From positions 1 through 18,148 of the forward strand of contig CAYSXI010000104.1 in NCBI GenBank assembly GCA_964434955.1: 18,148 bases of DNA, read 5' to 3'. Made by a program: the position numbers and the translations under genes. This document shows positions 13,832 to 18,148 of this stretch, one piece after another. The notes beneath the pieces are model-generated. The model was not told the origin of the DNA. It did no database searches and worked only from the letters and a program-made list of their open reading frames with translations. Position 1 is the stretch's first letter, and every line of letters starts with the position of its first letter. Source of the DNA: JANQLU01 sp964434955 (GTDB taxonomy: Bacteria; Planctomycetota; Planctomycetia; Pirellulales; Pirellulaceae).

Positions 13832-16690
13832 TTGATCCGAGTAAACGTGTGTCGATTCTTCTTTTTTGACGGCCAGTTTTCGTTCGTCACTCGACATGCT
13901 CGCAACAACCCGGTGTTCTCCAGCGGTGATACCTCGTGCGCGGATTCGAAACGTCTTTTGCTGTTTCGGCCCCAGCGTTGCGATTCGTGGCAGAGCAACC
14001 GTTTGTCCGGCAATCTGATTGGTGGTTCCGTCAACTTGGATTGGCTTGATCCCGCCGCTGAAATCGACCGTGACGTTCACGTTCTTTGCAGCCTTGGAAC
14101 CCTGGTTTACGACTCGAACGTTATAGACCGTTTCCGTTCCGACTTCGAGTGCATCGGTCTCGTCTTTGATGTCAAAGTAGAGCTCAGCAATTTGATAAAC
14201 AAGCATGGTGGCCTGAGTTGATTCTTTTTGCCCGAGGTCGGCCCGCGTGGAAAACTCGATCGTTTGGTTGCCGTTTTGCATGGGCAGCGTCGTTAACTTC
14301 ACTTTACCCATCACACCCGGGTCGAGTCTTTCGAGGCTCCAAACCACCGTGTGCGTATTCGGGTTGTATTGTCCATGATGATTGGCGTTCGAAAATCGAA
14401 GTCCGCGAGGCAGTTTGGCGACCAGGTCGACGTTGGTAGCCGCCGCGGTTCCCGTATTTTTGACGGTGAATTCATGTTCCGCTGGACGTCCCAGGAAACG
14501 CCGGCCCGGTCCCTTGGCTTCCACGCCGATTTTTGGCGCGACGACCTTGAGGTCGATTTGATGTTGAGCCTGAAGTCCACCATCGGCATGGGCCAAAAGC
14601 TGGTTGATGGTCGAGCCCACTTGCATCGCACGAAGGCGAAGCGTCACGGCCCTTTTTTGGCCAGGGCGAAGTGTTCCGACCGCATATTCGATTTCTTTCT
14701 CTTCGCGGTTGCCGATGGCAAAACGAAATAGCGACGGCACCTTCTCCTGGATGACGACATTGGTCGCTGGACCATCGCCGACGTTTTCAATCTCCATCCG
14801 CAAAAGAACATCGCGCCCGATGAGTGTTTTTTCCGAAGCGGAATGAGTCAACTTCAATCGGGGGCGAGTGATTTTGGTGACGGCACCGGCGCGCGACGTG
14901 AAGGTGACCTGGGCAATGGAATTGATTTCGCCTGCGGCGATCGGTTTGATCCGCATTTGAATTTTCTTGGTCGTTCCGGGGGGCAACGATCCAACATTCC
15001 AGGTCACGTCGCCACCGCGGTTGTCGACGGGTTGCGGCGTCAGCTTGATGACTTGAACGTTTTGGGGAATTCGATCTCGAACGGTCACATTTTCGGCCGT
15101 TGATTGGCCCACGTTCTTGACGATCAATTCGATGGTTGTCTCCTGGTTGACGGTGACTTCCGCCGGAGCAATTTTCTGTAGCGTCAGCGAAGGCGTTTGG
15201 CGGCTTCGAATTCGCGTTGTCGGGTTCGAGTTCATGGATGACGAGTTCACGTTGTCCGTGGTTCGTGCGTTACCTGTGCTGCTGACGGGTTGCGCAGGAA
15301 TTCGATTCCCGTTCATTCCGATTCCCCCGCCGTCCCGGTTGGACGAGGTACCCTTGGGCGTCGCGGGCAAGTTGCTGGAGTTCGAAAGCTGTCCGGAATT
15401 CCCTGGGGGAATGGAATTGAATGTTTCCGGTTCGGGCGAAAACGCTTTGACAGGGGACGAGTTGTCTTGCGAAACTGGACTGGAGGTACCTCCGGCCGGC
15501 GGAAAGTTGTTGGTTGCGGGAGGCAGGTTGTTGTTAACTGCGGGTAGGTTGTTGTTGACCGGCGAAGCGAAATCCGAGTTGCTCGGAAGTTGGACGGGCG
15601 TGCCATCCAAAGGTTTTGAATTGTCCTGAACCTGGGTGATCGGCGGCTGGCTGGGCAAAGGCGACGATTGTGCCGTTGAGCTACGAAGATCATTCTGGAA
15701 AGGAGGTGGCTGGTTTTGACCGGTCGAAACGTTCGGCAGGTTCTGCGGAAGGCTTTGATTTGAAACTTCCTGACCGGAAAGCTGGTTTGGCAATCCGGCG
15801 GGAGGTAATCCGCTTGGGTTGGTCGAATTCGAATTGGCCAAATTTGAACTGGTCAGGGGTGGGTCGTTGGGCAAAAGGTTGCTCGACTGGCTGCCACCAA
15901 ACTGAGTGTTTGGATCCTGTTGGCTACCGTTTGATCCCGGTAACAGATTGTTGTCCGCTTGAAACGACTTCGGTGCCGGCGGAACGGAGTTGTTGGCGAT
16001 ACTGTCACCGTTCAGCTTGGGCGTCGAACCGAAAGGGTCGTTGGGCGGCGTGCTGCCTTTGGGGAGCAGGTCCGGCGGCGATGTTGGTAATCCCGAATTC
16101 GCTTGATTGCCATCACCCAACTGGAACGAACCATTGTTCGCAAGGTTATTTACCGTTGAGTTTGTGTCTGGCAATTTTTGATTGCTTGGATTTTCTGGGA
16201 ATCCACCGAACTGACCATTTCCGCCACCTGTGGGGGGGGGCGAATCGCTTTGGACGACCGGCGGATCCGATGGAGTGGATTGGTTGGGATTGAAACTTCC
16301 TGGCAGCAAGTTGGAATTCGCAGCCGGATTCGAACCGTCTTGTTCGTTGAGCGCGTTTGCGTTGGCTGGAGGCAGCGAGTCAATTCTCGGTGTTTCATCG
16401 GAAGACGCGGATCCCTGCTCAAACGATGTGGGCTTGGCGCTAATCTGTTTGAGGTCTTCGATCGGCAGCGAAGAGTCGTTTTCAATCGGAATCGCGTTGT
16501 TTTTGGATGCGTCTTCGACATCGGAATGCTCGACATCGGTTGCGCCCGCGGCTGCCTGGGTCTTTGATTTTTGGGTTTGCCGAATCGACTGGTAGACGGC
16601 AAATGAACCGAGCAAAACGAAAAGCGCAACAGCGGCGATTCGGCCAACAAATGCTTTGCTAAACTTGAATCTTCTTCGTGAACGGTTCAT
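13829..16690 (-). CDS. DUF11-repeat envelope protein with long Asn/Pro/Ser/Gln-rich stalk
   Basis: 953 residues from ATG 16690. The N-terminus MNRSRRRFKF is basic and is followed by a membrane anchor at about 16-35 (RIAAVALFVLLGSFAVYQ). Residues about 60-500 are low complexity, rich in Asn, Pro, Ser, Gln and Gly, with recurring NLLPGS/NLLPND-like pieces and a small tandem repeat (NNNLPAVNNNLPPATNNFPP). From about 500 come four DUF11/CARDB-like beta-sandwich repeats (about 500-607, 608-715, 717-828 and 835-945), each with a VKNVGQSTAENVTVRDRIP-type core. No Cys is present, unlike the Cys-rich OmcB proteins of Chlamydia that share DUF11. The protein should project from the cytoplasmic membrane into the periplasm. 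The frame is open to a TTG at 16810, but the ATG at 16690 directly precedes the basic-plus-helix pattern. The coiled-coil gene lies upstream on the same strand. Confidence 0.88.
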   Translation of the reverse strand: MNRSRRRFKFSKAFVGRIAAVALFVLLGSFAVYQSIRQTQKSKTQAAAGATDVEHSDVEDASKNNAIPIENDSSLPIEDLKQISAKPTSFEQGSASSDETPRIDSLPPANANALNEQDGSNPAANSNLLPGSFNPNQSTPSDPPVVQSDSPPPTGGGNGQFGGFPENPSNQKLPDTNSTVNNLANNGSFQLGDGNQANSGLPTSPPDLLPKGSTPPNDPFGSTPKLNGDSIANNSVPPAPKSFQADNNLLPGSNGSQQDPNTQFGGSQSSNLLPNDPPLTSSNLANSNSTNPSGLPPAGLPNQLSGQEVSNQSLPQNLPNVSTGQNQPPPFQNDLRSSTAQSSPLPSQPPITQVQDNSKPLDGTPVQLPSNSDFASPVNNNLPAVNNNLPPATNNFPPAGGTSSPVSQDNSSPVKAFSPEPETFNSIPPGNSGQLSNSSNLPATPKGTSSNRDGGGIGMNGNRIPAQPVSSTGNARTTDNVNSSSMNSNPTTRIRSRQTPSLTLQKIAPAEVTVNQETTIELIVKNVGQSTAENVTVRDRIPQNVQVIKLTPQPVDNRGGDVTWNVGSLPPGTTKKIQMRIKPIAAGEINSIAQVTFTSRAGAVTKITRPRLKLTHSASEKTLIGRDVLLRMEIENVGDGPATNVVIQEKVPSLFRFAIGNREEKEIEYAVGTLRPGQKRAVTLRLRAMQVGSTINQLLAHADGGLQAQHQIDLKVVAPKIGVEAKGPGRRFLGRPAEHEFTVKNTGTAAATNVDLVAKLPRGLRFSNANHHGQYNPNTHTVVWSLERLDPGVMGKVKLTTLPMQNGNQTIEFSTRADLGQKESTQATMLVYQIAELYFDIKDETDALEVGTETVYNVRVVNQGSKAAKNVNVTVDFSGGIKPIQVDGTTNQIAGQTVALPRIATLGPKQQKTFRIRARGITAGEHRVVASMSSDERKLAVKKEESTHVYSDQ
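15499..15562. repeat. Short imperfect tandem repeat in the stalk coding region
   Basis: Three imperfect units of 18-24 bases, each with a GTTGTTG core after a GCGG-type start, encode the NNNLPA / NNNLPPA / NNFPPA series in the stalk of the DUF11 protein. The unit lengths differ by multiples of three, so the frame is kept. Confidence 0.55.
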
Positions 16691-16902
16691 GACGAATCCA
16701 TGTCGATGATAGGTTCGGGAATCGCGACCAGGTTGCTTCGTGTCCGACTTGAGCCAAATTCCTGGCGCGCGAGTATTTTGGACCTTTTTTTCGGTCGGGT
16801 TGAATATCAACTCACGCCATTGCCGACAAGCCCATTGTGAAATGCAGTCGCTGAATGAATCTTCAACTGCTAGCGGAATTCATCAAAGATGGCCGTCCGG
16901 AT
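16691..16902. other. Intergenic region upstream of the DUF11 gene
   Basis: This 212-base gap lies between two minus-strand genes. It holds a short inverted repeat, GTTGA-ATA-TCAAC near 16800-16812, and an A-run on the minus strand. No clear terminator for the upstream gene or strong promoter for the DUF11 gene was found. Confidence 0.5.
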
Positions 16903-18148
16903 CTAGCGCCGCTTCTTCTTGCGGTTTTTGCGACGGCGTTGATTGCTTTTCGGTGCTGTCTGTTTGGGAGTCGCGTCGGCTTGCGATTTTGAAGCGGTCT
17001 GAGCTGTATCGGGTTCCTGGGTGGAAGCGTCGGATTCGGAATCCAGCCCGTCTTCTCGCAACTCGGAACACGACTCGCTTTCGTCCTGTGGCCGCCCGTC
17101 TTCCGGACGGTTTTCTAGGGGATCAGGCACCCTGATTTCAGCATCGAGAGGCGAACTTGAATGCTCATCAAGGTCAGCGACGGACGCCTTGGCGTCATCG
17201 TTGACCGAAGATTCGTTCGTCAATGTGTCACTTGTCGATTGACCTGCTTCAGATTCGGACTCGTTCCTGGGCTCAAGCTCGCCTGGCGTCTGCATGTCAT
17301 CGTCGAGCAACTCGTCACCATTTTTGATGACAAAACTTTCCGCGAACGGTTGGTCGCGAGGGTCGTGGTATTCCGTGGTTGGCTCATTGCCTTTCTTTTG
17401 TTTGATCGCGTCAACGAGTCGGACCATGTTGTCGATTCGCGAATCGGATTGGGTCTCTTTGTCATCACGTTTCAAAAATTGAGCCATCCTCGAAAGAAAG
17501 CTGCGTTTCTTGGTTTGTTGCTTTTGTTCATCGGCCATGTTCATTTGCATGGAGATGATTTTTTCTTCGAGTTCGCGTCGTTGGCGCGAGATCCGAGCCC
17601 GTTCGAGAGCTTTCTCGATTTCTTCGCGTCGTTCCAGCTCACGTTGGTTGTCTGTTTGTTGCTGCTCCGCTTCGGAAACATGGATTGTCGTAGCCGGTTC
17701 CGAAGGCGACTCTTCGCATGTCGATGGAACGTCGGCTGAAAGGTTTTCGATTTCGGAAACGTTCAAGCCTTTGACTTCGAAGTGGTCCAGCGCCGGTTCT
17801 GGCTCAATGGTCACGTTGGGTTGCTGCGGCGTTTCGTTTCCAACCGTAGAGGTTGAATGTTCCACCTCACCTGATGATTCCATCATCAGACCGTATTTTC
17901 GCATCAACTCCATTTTTTGCTCTTCCCAACCGCCGCTGATCAAATCCGACTCGGAAGCCGTTTTCGCCTCTGACGACGGTACGGGGGGTGCGGCCTCCGT
18001 GGCTTTGGCTTCGTCCGAACTCGAAGGTGTGGCGGGCAGGGAAACAACCTGCGAGGACTCAAGTTTCTGGACCTGACTTTCCAGCCGCGCAACCTCGCTC
18101 CGGAGATCGTTTGCTTCTTTTTCGTAGTTGGACGTTTGAAGGTGATAT
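16903..18148 (-). CDS. Charged coiled-coil protein, 5' end outside window, unknown function
   Basis: The frame is open to the right edge; the TTG at 17943 is only the first possible start inside the window and the true start lies beyond it. At least 415 residues are visible. The first visible part, YEKEANDLRSEVARLES and on, is a heptad-type coiled coil, followed by an Ala/Ser/Pro-rich linker and GGWEEQKMELMRKYGLMMES. A second charged helical segment includes EIEKALERARISRQRRELEEK. The last part is very acidic and Ser-rich and ends in a basic tail, NQRRRKNRKKKRR. No signal peptide, membrane helix or catalytic motif is visible. It could be a cytoplasmic scaffold or a nucleic-acid-associated protein through its basic end; neither is shown. 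It lies upstream of the DUF11 gene on the same strand. Confidence 0.75.
   Translation of the reverse strand, partial: YHLQTSNYEKEANDLRSEVARLESQVQKLESSQVVSLPATPSSSDEAKATEAAPPVPSSEAKTASESDLISGGWEEQKMELMRKYGLMMESSGEVEHSTSTVGNETPQQPNVTIEPEPALDHFEVKGLNVSEIENLSADVPSTCEESPSEPATTIHVSEAEQQQTDNQRELERREEIEKALERARISRQRRELEEKIISMQMNMADEQKQQTKKRSFLSRMAQFLKRDDKETQSDSRIDNMVRLVDAIKQKKGNEPTTEYHDPRDQPFAESFVIKNGDELLDDDMQTPGELEPRNESESEAGQSTSDTLTNESSVNDDAKASVADLDEHSSSPLDAEIRVPDPLENRPEDGRPQDESESCSELREDGLDSESDASTQEPDTAQTASKSQADATPKQTAPKSNQRRRKNRKKKRR

Noticed and set aside
15117..15629. A 170-codon plus-strand frame opposite the DUF11 stalk, rich in Gly and Leu
   Set aside because: It is the antisense of low-complexity Asn/Pro/Ser coding sequence, which naturally leaves long open frames.
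16691..16810. TTG start 40 codons upstream for the DUF11 protein
   Set aside because: It would place a polar 40-residue stretch before the basic-plus-helix membrane anchor; ATG 16690 gives the usual arrangement.
17094..17115. A CCGTC-TTCCG-GACGG hairpin followed by TTTTCT on the plus strand
   Set aside because: It lies inside the minus-strand coiled-coil gene with no plus-strand gene before it; probably chance.

Overview
The window looks like chromosomal DNA of a planctomycete, probably close to the Pirellulaceae (Rhodopirellula relatives). This rests on family content, because no rRNA is present. It carries a sigma-70-like ECF factor followed by a Ser/Thr kinase with an anti-sigma-like zinc motif, a second ECF factor of the type very common in Pirellulaceae, a long DUF11-repeat envelope protein with an Asn/Pro/Ser/Gln-rich stalk, moderate GC, and weak or absent Shine-Dalgarno sites at many starts. 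No tRNA, rRNA, CRISPR array, insertion sequence or phage gene was seen.

Layout. (1) 1-1644, plus strand: the 3' part of a gamma-glutamyltransferase gene (whole small subunit with its catalytic Thr), followed 3 bases later by an exported alpha/beta-hydrolase of the acetyl-esterase/dienelactone-hydrolase type. (2) 1645-1978: intergenic, with a strong hairpin whose T-run lies on the minus strand. (3) 1979-4886, plus strand: an ECF sigma factor and a membrane-spanning Ser/Thr kinase. The kinase has an N-terminal HxxxCxxC anti-sigma-like motif and a C-terminal DJ-1/PfpI-like domain beyond the membrane. (4) 8328 down to 4946, minus strand: a second ECF sigma factor, a type I ABC exporter (fused membrane and ATPase domains) and a TatD-family metal-dependent hydrolase, in a likely operon. 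(5) 8443-13460, plus strand, divergent from the former: a membrane-anchored SGNH-hydrolase-like protein that has lost its catalytic residues, an ABC ATPase, a roughly 12-TM permease, a single-TM protein, a 39-residue membrane peptide and a roughly 6-TM protein. The close spacing suggests one transport system. (6) 13511-13798, plus strand: a small two-TM protein with a C-terminal zinc ribbon. (7) 18148 down to 13829, minus strand: the 3' part of a gene for a charged coiled-coil protein, then the 953-residue DUF11 envelope protein. Genes 6 and 7 converge on an 8-bp inverted repeat that includes both stop codons.

The most unusual items are the kinase with a DJ-1-like domain apparently outside the cytoplasm, coupled to its own sigma factor, and the ABC operon led by a catalytically dead SGNH-like protein and containing a 39-residue membrane peptide. 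Function calls for ggt, the exporters, TatD, the kinase and the sigma factors rest on clear motifs. The remaining membrane and coiled-coil proteins are described but not assigned a function.
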